Counted from the stretch's first letter, positions 1 through 8,570 are shown. The stretch: 64,000 bases of DNA from BD2-11 sp965221785 (GCA_965221785.1 CBDCSR010000001.1:62001-126000); one strand, 5' to 3'. The notes: a model not told the origin generated them from the letters alone. A program made the numbers and translations.

Positions 1-1
1 C

Positions 2-646
2 CCCGGGGAGCGTTTCGTCTACGGATACAACACCGACATCCTCGGCGCGCTGGTCGAGGCCGTCTCGGGGCGGACCCTCGAGGCCTTCCTGCACTCGCGC
101 ATCTTCGGGCCGCTGGACATGCGCGACACGCACTTCTACCTGCCGCCGGAGAAGCGGGACCGGCTTGCCACGGTCTACAGCCGCAGAACCCCGGGCGCAC
201 TGCTGCGCGCGCCCGACGGTCCGGGCATGACGACCCAGGGACAGTATGTGGACGGTCCCCGGATCAGCTTCTCCGGAGGAGCGGGGCTGCTCTCCACGGC
301 GCGCGACTACGCCCGCTTTCTGCAGATGATGCTGAACGGCGGCACCCTCGGCGGTGCGCGCATCCTGTCTCCCGCGAGCGTGGCGCTGATGACCAGCAAC
401 CATGTGGGCGACCTCTTCTCACCGGGGATGGGGTTCGGACTGGGCTTCAGCGTGCGTCTCGACCTGGGGGAGGCGGGTGAGCCGGGCTCGCTCGGGGACT
501 ACGGCTGGGGCGGTGCCTATCACACCACCTACTGGGTGGACCCTGTGGAGCGGCTGGTGTCGGTCTACTTCACCCAGGTCATTCCCGCCGCCGGCCTGGA
601 CGACCACCAGAAGCTGCGGGCGCTGGTGTACGGCGCGCTCCGCTAG
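2..646 (+). CDS. Serine hydrolase, beta-lactamase/PBP-like family (C-terminal part)
   Basis: The gene enters from the left edge: the frame is open from base 2 and 214 codons are visible before the stop. The visible part reads like the C-terminal half of class C beta-lactamase-fold serine hydrolases (esterase or peptidase type). It has a YGYNTD segment that fits the YxN catalytic motif, followed by a family-typical ILGALVEAVSG helix and RIFGPLDMRDT. Near the end, GWGGAYHTTYWVDP sits where the KTG-equivalent strand (often HxG) lies. The SxxK nucleophile motif and any signal peptide lie upstream, outside the window. Family assignment is firm. Substrate is unknown; such proteins are usually periplasmic or secreted esterases or D-aminopeptidases rather than true antibiotic-degrading enzymes. 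Confidence 0.85.
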   Translation, partial: PGERFVYGYNTDILGALVEAVSGRTLEAFLHSRIFGPLDMRDTHFYLPPEKRDRLATVYSRRTPGALLRAPDGPGMTTQGQYVDGPRISFSGGAGLLSTARDYARFLQMMLNGGTLGGARILSPASVALMTSNHVGDLFSPGMGFGLGFSVRLDLGEAGEPGSLGDYGWGGAYHTTYWVDPVERLVSVYFTQVIPAAGLDDHQKLRALVYGALR

Positions 647-664
647 CTTCCACGGGGTACCGAG

Positions 665-1123
665 CTATCCTCCGGCTTGCCGCCGGTAGTGCAGCATGCG
701 CGCGGCGTGCGCAAAACCGTAGAAGTACCTTCGCAACCCATCCGCGGATTCAGGCGGCACTTCGGGGTCGAAGAAGAGGCGGCAGAATTCCTCTCGCGCT
801 CGGAGAATCTCCTGACAGCGGTGGCCGTGCCAGCGCGGGTCGCCGGCGGTCAGATCGAAGAGCTCCAGCGCCCGTTCCAGGGCACCCTCGAACCGGCTCG
901 TACGGCCGGCGCTGTGGAACCGGATCGCACGTTCCACCTCGCTGCCTACGTTTCCGAGTTGTTCCACGAGTTCCAGCCGGCCCCAGGCGCCCGCTGCGGC
1001 TCGCTTGTGGAGGGTGCGCTTCGTCGGATGATGGCCTTGATCCAGTCGCCGAACTGCTTCGTCGGTCCACCGGCGAAGCTCTTCGCGGGCGATAGGGTTC
1101 GTGACCACGCGCCCGGTAGTCAA
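665..1123 (-). CDS. Hypothetical protein, about 152 aa
   Basis: A small charged protein without membrane segments or signal peptide, and not a family I recognise. It is rich in Arg and Glu and looks mostly helical; a recognisable stretch is ALELFDLTAGDPRWHGHRCQ followed by EEFCRLFFD. It converges on the serine hydrolase upstream, with an 18-bp gap. The start is uncertain: the longest frame begins with TTG at 1123, with an AGGA about 10 nt ahead, and a GTG five codons further in is an alternative. An opposite-strand frame (677-1198) overlaps it, but that translation is less protein-like (repeated Pro/Arg/Ala runs). Moderately sure that this strand is the coding one. Confidence 0.6.
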   Translation of the reverse strand: MTTGRVVTNPIAREELRRWTDEAVRRLDQGHHPTKRTLHKRAAAGAWGRLELVEQLGNVGSEVERAIRFHSAGRTSRFEGALERALELFDLTAGDPRWHGHRCQEILRAREEFCRLFFDPEVPPESADGLRRYFYGFAHAARMLHYRRQAGG

Positions 1124-1233
1124 TTCATCGATTCCTGGTTTGCTGGGGTAGCGGGCGTCCGCCTCGTGTCACGGGCGCGGAGAAGTGTGGAACAATAAGT
1201 TAATTGCCGGTAACCGCGCGCGGGCCCAACGCC

Positions 1234-2430
1234 TCACTCCCGCTCCGGTTCGGGCAGCCTGGCCCACACCATCCATCCCATGCACAGCACGGCGACCGCG
1301 CCGATGATGGTGTTGCCGGCGAATCCCAGGTTCGCGTAGGAATACCCCGCCACCATCGCGCCCAGCGCGAACCCCACCTGTCCGAGCGCGACCGTCAGGC
1401 TCATGAGAGAACCGCGCCGGCTGGCGGGCACGAGCGCCGTCAGGAGTGCCGAGTACGGGCTGGTGCGCATCGCGATCAGCATCATCATCACGGCGTAGAG
1501 CGGATAGGCGACCCAGAAGCTGGTGATGAGCGGCACCGTCGCGAGCATGACCACCGAGAGGCCGAGGCAGGAGGAGATCACCATCACCTTGCGGCCGACC
1601 CGGTCCGACACCCGGCCCGCCTGGGGACCCGCGATGACGTTGGCAACGCCCGCCACCAGGAACAGCGACGCGATCTGTTCGGAGGAGGCGTCGTGGAAGG
1701 CCTCCAGCCAGGTGGGGAAGTAGACCACGAAGAGGGCGACCCCGAGCGAAACCATGAAGAAGGCGAGCGCGGCAAAGGCGATCTCCGAACGGCGCAGCAT
1801 GACGGCGTAGCCCGCGATCGCCCGGTTGACCGTCAGCCGCGAGCGCCGCCGCTTCACAGCGGGCTGGGGCACCCGCGTGTACACCAGCAGGAAGGTCAGC
1901 GCCATCATGACGCCGAAGAAGTAGAAGGGGCTGCGGAAGCCGAAGTCGCCCGCCAGCAGGACACCGACGGGAATGCCGATGATGAGGCCGACGGCCGACC
2001 CGCTCATGACCCAGCCGGTCGCCCATCCGCGCCGATTGTAGGGAAAGTAGTCGCCGACGTAGGACACCGCCGCGCCGGAGAGCACGCCGCCCGCGGCGCC
2101 CGCGAGCACGCGCACCACCAGAAACTCCGCGTAGGAATCCACGAATGTGTGGAGGGCCAGGGCGCCGGTCATCGCTCCCGAACCGAGCAGCAGGATGCGG
2201 CGGCGCCCGATGCGGTCGGAGATCGGGCCGGAGATCACCGCCATGATGCCGACCATCAGGCTGTAGACCGTGACCAGGGTGCCCAGAAAGGCGTCGGCGA
2301 TGCCCAACTCTTCCCGGATCAGGGGCAGGATCGGGGCGATCACCATGGTCTGGCAGCTCGCCGAGAACACGAGCAGCCAGAGGGCGAAGACGATCAGGTA
2401 CGGGTGTGCGGGTGCGTTCGGGTCCTTCAC
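1234..2430 (-). CDS. Major facilitator superfamily transporter
   Basis: A 398-aa integral membrane protein with about twelve hydrophobic segments. The MFS motif A loop between TM2 and TM3 is clear (GPISDRIGRRRILLLG), and a second copy of the motif lies in the middle of the protein (AGRVSDRVGRKVMVIS), as expected for two six-helix halves. The overall look is that of drug-resistance/Bcr-CflA-like exporters or sugar-efflux MFS, but no substrate can be read from the sequence. The start is GTG at 2430. It lies 73 bp downstream of ggt on the same strand and is probably cotranscribed with it, which could link it to export or uptake of small peptides or amino acids (inference only). Confidence 0.88.
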   Translation of the reverse strand: MKDPNAPAHPYLIVFALWLLVFSASCQTMVIAPILPLIREELGIADAFLGTLVTVYSLMVGIMAVISGPISDRIGRRRILLLGSGAMTGALALHTFVDSYAEFLVVRVLAGAAGGVLSGAAVSYVGDYFPYNRRGWATGWVMSGSAVGLIIGIPVGVLLAGDFGFRSPFYFFGVMMALTFLLVYTRVPQPAVKRRRSRLTVNRAIAGYAVMLRRSEIAFAALAFFMVSLGVALFVVYFPTWLEAFHDASSEQIASLFLVAGVANVIAGPQAGRVSDRVGRKVMVISSCLGLSVVMLATVPLITSFWVAYPLYAVMMMLIAMRTSPYSALLTALVPASRRGSLMSLTVALGQVGFALGAMVAGYSYANLGFAGNTIIGAVAVLCMGWMVWARLPEPERE

Positions 2431-2503
2431 GAACAGGGTACGGGTTGTCCCGCGCGACTCATCCCCGACCTCTTCGGCCGCTCCTGATGCAGGGGTGCCG
2501 CCG

Positions 2504-4237
2504 TCAGCTTCCCGACGGCGCCGCCGCTCCCCCGTCCGGACTGCGCGGATCGGGCGCGCCGATGAACTCGCCGGTCGCCGGGTCGACCCCGATCGAGCTG
2601 GCGCGCCCCTGGCTGCCCCTCACCTGGACCTCGTGGCCCATCGCCTCCAGCGCCGCGACGTCCGCATCAGCAACGCCGCCCTCCTCGACGCGCACGTTGT
2701 TCGGGAGCCACTGGTGATGGACCCGGGGCGCGGTCACCGCTTCCTCGATGGTCATGCCGTGATCGACGATGTTGAGCACCAGCTGCATCACGGTATTGAT
2801 GATGGTGCGTCCGCCCGGGGTGCCGATGACCGCCACCAGCTCGCCGTCGCGCGACAGCACCGACGGGCTCATGCTCGAGAGCATGCGCTGCTCGGGACGC
2901 GCCAGGTTGGCCTCCGTCCCGATGAGTCCGCGGTCGTTGGTGAGGCCGGGTTTGCCGTTGAAGTCGCCCATCTCGTTGTTGAGGAGGAAGCCCGCTCCGG
3001 GCACGGTGATCTTGGACCCGTAGCCCTGCTCCAGCGTGTAGGTGACCGAAACCGCCATGCCGTCGCGGTCCACGACGGAGTAGTGCGTGGTCTCGGTGCT
3101 TTCTTCCGCCATGACCAGTTGCGACGGCTCGGAGTGTCCGGCCTGGTCGGCGTGGATCGTGCCCCGCAGCTCGTTCGCGTAGTCCTTGCTGGTCAGCCGG
3201 TCCAGCGGCACCTCGACGAAATCGGTGTCGGCCAGGTGCTGGGCCCGGTCACGGTAGGCGAGGCGCATCGCCTCGGTGAGATGGTGGATGTAGGCCGCGG
3301 AATTGTGCCCCATCGACGCCATGTCGAAGCCTTCCAGGATGTTCAGCATCTGTACGATGGCGGTGCCGCCGCTCGAGGGAGGCGGCATCGAGACCAGGTC
3401 GTAGCCCCGGTAGGTCCCGCGGATGGGCGTTCGCTCCTGCGCCTCGTAGCGCGCCAGGTCCTCCTCGGTGATCATGCCGCCGCCACGCTCCATCTCCTCC
3501 GCGAGGAGACGCGCGGTCTCGCCCGTGTAGAACCCGTCCCGTCCCTGGTCGCGGATGAGGCCGAGGGTGCCAGCGAGGTCCGGCTGCCGGAACCGCTCTC
3601 CCTCCTCATACGGAACGCCGTCCTTCGAGAACTGGGCGACGCTCGCGGGATAGGGCTCCATGCGCGAAAGCACGGAGGCCAGCGAACGCGCCAGCGCGGG
3701 GCTCAGCGGGAAGCCGTCGCCGGCCAGGCTCACCGCGGGCTCGACGAGATCCGCCCAGGCCGTGCCGCCGCCGTAGCGCTCGTGGGCGAGGGCGAAACCC
3801 GCCACGGTTCCCGGCACGCCGACCGCCAGATAGCTGCCGTGATGGATGTCGAAGGAGTACTCGCCGTTTTCGTCCGTGAACATCCCGGGATGCGCGGCAA
3901 GCGGCGCCTTCTCGCGGAAGTCGAGGGCGGTCGCGCTGCCGTCGGGGCTGCGGATCACCATGAAGCCTCCGCCCCCGATGTTCCCGGCGGAGGGATGGAC
4001 CACGGCCAGGGCGAAGCCGGTGGCGATGGCGGCGTCGACGGCGTTGCCTCCCGCGGCGAGCACCTCGGCGCCCACCTCGCTGGCGATGATGTTGGTGGAC
4101 GACACCATGCCGTCGTGTGAGCGCAAACCCAGGGTCGGGGGGGCGTCATCTCCCATACGGGAGGGCACATCGCCCCCCTGACAGGCGACCAGGGCCACGA
4201 GCAGCGGGAGCATCCAGCGCGACTTCGAACTCATCAT
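2504..4237 (-). CDS. ggt: Gamma-glutamyltransferase (lipoprotein)
   Basis: A 577-aa gamma-glutamyl transpeptidase, which removes or transfers the gamma-glutamyl group of glutathione and related compounds, normally outside the cytoplasm. The precursor is autocleaved before a catalytic threonine: the hallmark TTHYSVVDRDG is present, so Thr383 should become the new N-terminus of the small subunit. Other family blocks are present: AGGNAVDAAIATGFAL and GNIGGGGFMV near the N-terminus, and GTPGGRTIINTVMQ near the C-terminus. The N-terminus is a lipoprotein signal ending in a lipobox-like LVALVAC (Cys19), so the enzyme is probably anchored in a membrane facing the periplasm or outside. Two adjacent ATG codons (4237, 4234) follow a TGGAGAG ribosome site. 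An MFS transporter gene follows 73 bp downstream. Confidence 0.95.
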   Translation of the reverse strand: MMSSKSRWMLPLLVALVACQGGDVPSRMGDDAPPTLGLRSHDGMVSSTNIIASEVGAEVLAAGGNAVDAAIATGFALAVVHPSAGNIGGGGFMVIRSPDGSATALDFREKAPLAAHPGMFTDENGEYSFDIHHGSYLAVGVPGTVAGFALAHERYGGGTAWADLVEPAVSLAGDGFPLSPALARSLASVLSRMEPYPASVAQFSKDGVPYEEGERFRQPDLAGTLGLIRDQGRDGFYTGETARLLAEEMERGGGMITEEDLARYEAQERTPIRGTYRGYDLVSMPPPSSGGTAIVQMLNILEGFDMASMGHNSAAYIHHLTEAMRLAYRDRAQHLADTDFVEVPLDRLTSKDYANELRGTIHADQAGHSEPSQLVMAEESTETTHYSVVDRDGMAVSVTYTLEQGYGSKITVPGAGFLLNNEMGDFNGKPGLTNDRGLIGTEANLARPEQRMLSSMSPSVLSRDGELVAVIGTPGGRTIINTVMQLVLNIVDHGMTIEEAVTAPRVHHQWLPNNVRVEEGGVADADVAALEAMGHEVQVRGSQGRASSIGVDPATGEFIGAPDPRSPDGGAAAPSGS

Positions 4238-4254
4238 CCGGCTCTCCAGGTATC

Positions 4255-4270
4255 GGTTCGGATTCGAACC
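4255..4270. promoter_or_regulatory. Inverted repeat upstream of ggt
   Basis: GGTTCGGATTCGAACC: 6-bp arms around a 4-bp centre, 17 bp upstream of the ggt start codon and in the 203-bp divergent gap between ggt and the rhomboid gene. It may be an operator or a short hairpin in the ggt leader; nothing else in this gap stands out. Confidence 0.3.
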
Positions 4271-4440
4271 CGGAATATGTACGGTCGGGACGCCGAATCA
4301 CCAGACCCGGGGCGCAAATCCCGGAACCAGCCGAGCCGGGTGCTGGTACAGATGGCGCGGGCGCGGTCCCATGGCGGCTTGCCCCACGCCGCCCCGCGTC
4401 CAGCCCCTCACGAAACCGCGCACGGAAGGGTCGGCCCGAG

Positions 4441-5196
4441 ATGACACCGTGGGTCAGACGTCTGATCACCGCCAACGTGGCGGTTTTTCTGCTCTTTGCG
4501 GTCGCAGGGCCGCGGTCCGACGGCTTCTGGGCCCTCACGCTGGTGCCCCAGATCGCCTACCTGCGGCCGTGGACCCTCCTCACCTACATGTTCCTCCACG
4601 CCGGCTTCTGGCATCTCGCGCTCAACATGCTGGGGCTCTATTTCTTCGGTCCCCGGCTGGAGTTGCGCATGGGGTCGGCGCACTTCCTCAGGCTCTACCT
4701 GTTCGGCGGTCTGGGGGGCGCGCTCTTCTCCTTCCTGCCCCCCATGGCGCCGGTGGTGGGCGCCTCGGGCGCCGTGTTCGCGGTGCTGCTGGGCTTCGCC
4801 CGCTACTGGCCCCGGGAGCCGGTCTACATCTGGGGCATCCTGCCCATCCGGGCGCGCTGGCTGATCCTCTTCCTCGCGGGCTTCAGCCTGTTCGCGGGCA
4901 TCACTCAGGTAAACGACGGCGTGGCGCACTTCGCGCACCTGGGCGGCTTTGCCGGCGCACTGGTCTACCTGTGGGCCCGGGAGCGGCGGCGCCGGATGGT
5001 GCGGCGGCGCATACAGGGGGTGGCCAAGGCCCGGCCCGAAGCGGAGATGCGGCGCAAATGGGACCTCATTCCGGTGGATGAACTGCACGAACTCAACCGC
5101 GCCGAGGTCATCGCGCTGCTCCGCAAGGTGCAGGCATTCGGCGCGCGCAGCCTCACGGTGGACGAGCGCGCGTTTCTGGACCGAATGGTGCCCTGA
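4441..5196 (+). CDS. Rhomboid family intramembrane serine protease
   Basis: A 251-aa polytopic protein that cleaves transmembrane segments within the membrane. It has six hydrophobic segments followed by a charged cytoplasmic tail of about 70 residues. The catalytic dyad is visible: Ser109 in GASGAVFAVLLG and His166 in FAHLGGF. The HAGFWHLALNMLGLYFFG segment matches the conserved HxxxN helix that forms the oxyanion region. The open frame runs far upstream (from 4117), but ATG 4441 is chosen because it directly precedes the first membrane segment (VRRLITANVAVFLLFAV) and gives a typical length. Substrates are unknown. It is divergent from ggt and is followed on the same strand, after 134 bp, by the amidohydrolase gene. 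Confidence 0.92.
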   Translation: MTPWVRRLITANVAVFLLFAVAGPRSDGFWALTLVPQIAYLRPWTLLTYMFLHAGFWHLALNMLGLYFFGPRLELRMGSAHFLRLYLFGGLGGALFSFLPPMAPVVGASGAVFAVLLGFARYWPREPVYIWGILPIRARWLILFLAGFSLFAGITQVNDGVAHFAHLGGFAGALVYLWARERRRRMVRRRIQGVAKARPEAEMRRKWDLIPVDELHELNRAEVIALLRKVQAFGARSLTVDERAFLDRMVP

Positions 5197-5220
5197 CGCT
5201 AACCTGTCACACGGCTCCGT

Positions 5221-5283
5221 AGTCTGCCATTTTGGCAGACTTTCTCGCTCCCGCAGATGACGAATCTGCCATTTTGGCAGACT
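5221..5283. promoter_or_regulatory. Twin palindromic operator-like sites
   Basis: Two copies of the palindrome TCTGCCATTTTGGCAGA lie at 5223-5239 and 5265-5281, exactly 42 bp apart (about four helical turns). The first is perfect over 21 bp (5221-5241). They sit 50-110 bp upstream of the amidohydrolase start at 5331. A near-identical core recurs at the argR promoter (26463-26539), also with a 42-bp spacing. This looks like a regulator-binding site, but the regulator is not identified. Confidence 0.6.
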
Positions 5284-5330
5284 TGGGTCGCCTCCGCTTC
5301 ATCCGTCTCTCCATCCTGCCCGGAGTTCCC

Positions 5331-7064
5331 ATGAGCAAGCTGTCTCCCATTGTTCCGCTCACGCGATCGGCGTTCCTGCTGGGTGTCCTGCTCGCCGCCT
5401 GCCAACCCGGCGGCACCGGGTACGCGGATCTGGTGCTTACCGGGGGCAAGGTCGTGACCGTGGACGACGCCCTGCCGGAGGCGGAGGCGCTCGCGGTGAC
5501 CGGGTACACCGTCACGGCGGTGGGGACGAGCGAGGAGATCGCCGGATACGTCGGTCCCTCGACCGAGGTCATCGAGCTCGGCGGCCGGCTGGTGATTCCC
5601 GGCTTCATCGAGGGGCACGGGCATTACATGAGCCTGGGCCGCGCGAAGATGATTCTCGACCTCACCACCGCCACCAGCTGGGACGACATCGTCCGGATGG
5701 TCGGGGACGCGGCCGCCCAGGCGCCGCCGGGTGAGTGGGTGACCGGACGTGGCTGGCACCAGGAGAAGTGGACCTCGACCCCAGAGCCGAACGTGGATGG
5801 CGTGCCGCTGCACACCGCGCTCTCGGCGGCCAGTCCGGATAATCCGGTCAACCTGGGGCATGCCAGCGGCCACGCGGCCTTCGCCAACGCGCTGGCGATG
5901 GAGCTCGCCGGAATCGACGACGACACCCCCGATCCGCCGGGCGGCACCATCGTGCGCGACGCTTCCGGCGCCGCGACCGGTCTGTTGCGCGAGACCGCCC
6001 AGTTCCTGGTGGAAGACGCCATCGACCGCGCCGGCGAGGGGCGCTCGCCCGAGGACGTGGACGCGGAGTTCGTGCGTGCGGTGCAGCTGGCCGGTGAGGA
6101 GGCGCTGGCCTTCGGGGTCACCTCCTTCCAGGACGCCGGGAGCGACTTCGAGACCATAGATCGCCTGCGCGCGATGGCGGCCGAGGGCGCGCTCCCGGTG
6201 CGCCTCTACGTGATGGTGCGGCGGGAGGCGAACGAGGTCATGGACGAGAAGCTGCCCGACTATCGCATCATCCCCGAGGGCAACGACTTCCTCGCCGTGC
6301 GCTCCATCAAGCGCCAGATCGACGGGGCACTGGGGTCGCACGGGGCCTGGCTGCTCGAGAACTACATCGACATGGACAACACGGGGCTGGTGCTGGAGAC
6401 GGTAGAGGACATCACCGGCACCGCCGAAGTTGCCATCCGGCACGGCTACCAGGTGAACACCCACGCCATCGGCGACCGCGCCAACCGGGAGGTGCTCGAC
6501 CTCTACGAGAAGGTGTTCGCAGCCAACCCCGACCGGACCGACCTGCGCTGGCGCATCGAGCACGCCCAGCACCTCAACCCGGCCGACGTCGGGCGTTTCG
6601 CCGAACTGGATGTGATCGCGTCGATGCAGGGCGTGCACGCCACCTCCGACGGTCCCTGGCTTCCCCTCCGCCTCGGGCTCGAGCGCGCCGTCGAAACCTC
6701 GTACGTGTGGCGTGACATCCTGGATGCCGGGGTCATGATCGCCAACGGCACGGACGTGCCCGTGGAGCATATTTCGCCGATCGCGAGCTTCTACTCATCG
6801 GTGAGCCGGCGCATGAACAACGGCGAGGTCCTCTCCGGCGAGCATCGCATGACGCGCGAAGAGGCGCTCGAGAGCTACACCATCAACAACGCCTATGCCG
6901 CCTTCGAGGAGCACCTGAAGGGGTCGCTCACCCCCGGCAAGCTCGCCGACATCGTCGTCCTCTCGCGGGACATCATGACCATTCCCGAGGAGGAGATCCC
7001 CGCCACCGAGGTCGCGTACACGATCGTCGGCGGCGAGGTGCGGTATTCGGGCCCGGAGGGCTGA
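5331..7064 (+). CDS. Amidohydrolase, YtcJ-like (amidohydrolase family 3), lipoprotein
   Basis: A 577-aa metal-dependent hydrolase of the amidohydrolase superfamily, expected to cleave an N-acyl or amide substrate; the substrate is unknown. Metal-site and family blocks are present in order: GFIEGHGHYMSLG (HxH), a lysine-containing FLAVRSIKRQIDGALGSHGA region, HAIGDRANREVLDLYE, LRWRIEHAQHL and NGTDVPVE. The start at ATG 5331 has a CGGAG ribosome site and gives a lipoprotein signal ending in LLAAC (Cys24); the longer open frame from 5232 would run through the operator palindromes and is not credible. Probably anchored in a membrane and facing the periplasm. The two strong palindromes upstream suggest specific regulation. 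Confidence 0.92.
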   Translation: MSKLSPIVPLTRSAFLLGVLLAACQPGGTGYADLVLTGGKVVTVDDALPEAEALAVTGYTVTAVGTSEEIAGYVGPSTEVIELGGRLVIPGFIEGHGHYMSLGRAKMILDLTTATSWDDIVRMVGDAAAQAPPGEWVTGRGWHQEKWTSTPEPNVDGVPLHTALSAASPDNPVNLGHASGHAAFANALAMELAGIDDDTPDPPGGTIVRDASGAATGLLRETAQFLVEDAIDRAGEGRSPEDVDAEFVRAVQLAGEEALAFGVTSFQDAGSDFETIDRLRAMAAEGALPVRLYVMVRREANEVMDEKLPDYRIIPEGNDFLAVRSIKRQIDGALGSHGAWLLENYIDMDNTGLVLETVEDITGTAEVAIRHGYQVNTHAIGDRANREVLDLYEKVFAANPDRTDLRWRIEHAQHLNPADVGRFAELDVIASMQGVHATSDGPWLPLRLGLERAVETSYVWRDILDAGVMIANGTDVPVEHISPIASFYSSVSRRMNNGEVLSGEHRMTREEALESYTINNAYAAFEEHLKGSLTPGKLADIVVLSRDIMTIPEEEIPATEVAYTIVGGEVRYSGPEG

Positions 7065-7081
7065 GGCGCGTTGAGCCTCAG
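7061..7081 (+). terminator. Hairpin at the end of the amidohydrolase gene
   Basis: CTGAGGC and GCCTCAG form a perfect 7-bp stem with a 7-nt loop, overlapping the stop codon of the amidohydrolase gene. No T-run follows directly, so it is a weak intrinsic terminator candidate at best. Confidence 0.35.
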
Positions 7082-7172
7082 AGGGGCGGAGGTCCACCGC
7101 CCGCTCTGATGCCTGTCTGGTGGTTCACATCCCGCGCGCGCCTCCATCACTTCGCGCCATCCTCTTTTTTGT

Positions 7173-7238
7173 GATTTCTCGTAATATGGGATTGGATTTC
7201 TCGTATTAGGGAGTGAGATTTCTCGTAATAGTGCCGCT
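7173..7238. repeat. Three direct repeats with exact 22-bp period
   Basis: The core GATTTCTCGTAATA occurs at 7173-7186 and 7217-7230, with a one-base variant (GATTTCTCGTATTA) at 7195-7208. Starts are exactly 22 bp apart, i.e. two helical turns, so a protein could bind all three on one face. The block ends 17 bp before the ATG of the downstream ATPase gene and is much more AT-rich than its surroundings. It is most simply an operator array, possibly autoregulatory. Confidence 0.65.
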
Positions 7239-7254
7239 CTTCCCAAATCTGCCG

Positions 7255-8562
7255 ATGTACTCCAGACACCTCTATTCCGGCGTGCTCGACATGCTCCGCG
7301 AGTTCCGGATCGTCTACGTCACGGGTCCGAGGCAGTCCGGCAAGACCACCCTGGTGCGCCGCATCGGCGCCGAACTGGGCATGCGCTATCTCAGTCTCGA
7401 CGACCCCGCCACCCAGGCGGCGGCGGCCTACGACCCCTACGGCTTCATCAGGTCGCTTGAGGGCCAGTCGGTTGTACTCGACGAATTCCAGCACGTACCC
7501 GAACTGGTGCCCGCCATCAAGGAGGCCTCGGACCGGCACGGCAGTGCCCCACCCACCGGCCCGGGGCCCGGCATCCCGCGCAAGGGGTTGTTCCTGCTAA
7601 CCGGCTCCGCCGACATTTTCCGATCCGTGCGGGCGCAGGAAGCCCTGCCCGGTCACATGGCCCGCCTTGAACTCCTGCCCCTGTCGATCGCCGAGCTTCG
7701 CGGCAGCCGGCAGAACCTGATCGACTATCTCCTGGCGGGGGATTTCTCCCCTTTGCGTGCCGGGGTGCACGACAATCAAGCGCCGACCCGGGAACAGATC
7801 GCGAGATCGATCCTCCTCGGTGGCTATCCCGAGGTTCAGGGGATGAGTCGGCGGGGACGCGGCACCTGGTTCCGATCTTATACGGAAGGGCGCTTCTTCA
7901 AGGACTTCGACACACTCTACAGCGCCCGCGGCGACTATCATTCCAGGCTTCGCGCACTGGCCCCCTGCCTGGCGGGGCTGAGTGGCAACCTGCTCAAGTA
8001 CGCCAACCTCGCCAACGACCTCGAACTGAACGACAAGCTGGCCAAGAGCTACGCCGAGATCCTCGAACTCATGTTCCTGATACGTCGGGTCCCCTCATAT
8101 CGGAAGAACCTGGCGCGGCGACTCACGGTGCGAATGCCGAAGCTGCACTTCGTGGACACGGGTCTCGCGTCACACCTCCTCGGCCTTCGCGCGGAAGCCC
8201 GGCTCCTAACCAGCCCGCATTACGGGGCGCTGCTGGAAACCCTTCTGTTCATGGAGTGCGCGAAGCACGCGGAGTGGGCCGAGGAGGAGGTTGGCCTGTA
8301 CCACTTTCGGGACAAGCGCAAGCGGGAGGTCGATATCGTGCTGGAACGACCCGACGGCCGCATCGTCGGCGTCGAGGTCAAGGCTTCCGCCACCCTCCGG
8401 CGCCGGGACTTCGATGGCCTCGGGGCCCTGGCCGAATTCGCGGGGACCGCCTTTGAACGCGGCGTGCTGATCTACACCGGATTGCAGGCACTTCCATTCC
8501 ACAGGGGTCCGGTACGCCTGCACGCCCTGCCCCTGGCATGGATCGCGGCCACAGCGTCGTGA
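7255..8562 (+). CDS. AAA ATPase of the AAA_14/DUF4143 type with PD-(D/E)XK-like C-terminus
   Basis: A 435-aa soluble ATPase. The N-terminal P-loop domain has Walker A GPRQSGKTT (Lys30) and Walker B VVLDEFQHVP (Asp76-Glu77), with a sensor-like LLTGSAD strand. The middle is the DUF4143 region. The C-terminal end contains EVDIVL (Asp360) followed by GVEVKAS (Glu374, Lys376), the D...ExK pattern of PD-(D/E)XK nuclease folds that is common in this family. The biological role of these ATPases is not established. ATG 7255 is chosen because it starts the MYSRHLYSG segment common in this family; a GTG at 7213 is in frame but lies inside the direct-repeat array. The gene stands alone, convergent with the next, and is preceded by a 22-bp-period repeat array. 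Confidence 0.88.
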   Translation: MYSRHLYSGVLDMLREFRIVYVTGPRQSGKTTLVRRIGAELGMRYLSLDDPATQAAAAYDPYGFIRSLEGQSVVLDEFQHVPELVPAIKEASDRHGSAPPTGPGPGIPRKGLFLLTGSADIFRSVRAQEALPGHMARLELLPLSIAELRGSRQNLIDYLLAGDFSPLRAGVHDNQAPTREQIARSILLGGYPEVQGMSRRGRGTWFRSYTEGRFFKDFDTLYSARGDYHSRLRALAPCLAGLSGNLLKYANLANDLELNDKLAKSYAEILELMFLIRRVPSYRKNLARRLTVRMPKLHFVDTGLASHLLGLRAEARLLTSPHYGALLETLLFMECAKHAEWAEEEVGLYHFRDKRKREVDIVLERPDGRIVGVEVKASATLRRRDFDGLGALAEFAGTAFERGVLIYTGLQALPFHRGPVRLHALPLAWIAATAS

Positions 8563-8570
8563 ATCGAGCG

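Noticed and set aside
677..1198. Plus-strand open frame opposite the small hypothetical gene
   Set aside because: Pro/Val/Ala-biased translation without protein-like blocks; the minus-strand reading is more convincing, though not proven.
4255..4275. tRNA-like T-arm (GGTTCGAATC on the minus strand) upstream of ggt
   Set aside because: The flanking bases do not pair as a T-stem and no acceptor or anticodon arm can be drawn; it is an isolated inverted repeat.
5199..6770. 523-codon minus-strand open frame opposite the amidohydrolase
   Set aside because: Antisense shadow of a high-GC gene; no recognisable family and no ribosome site.
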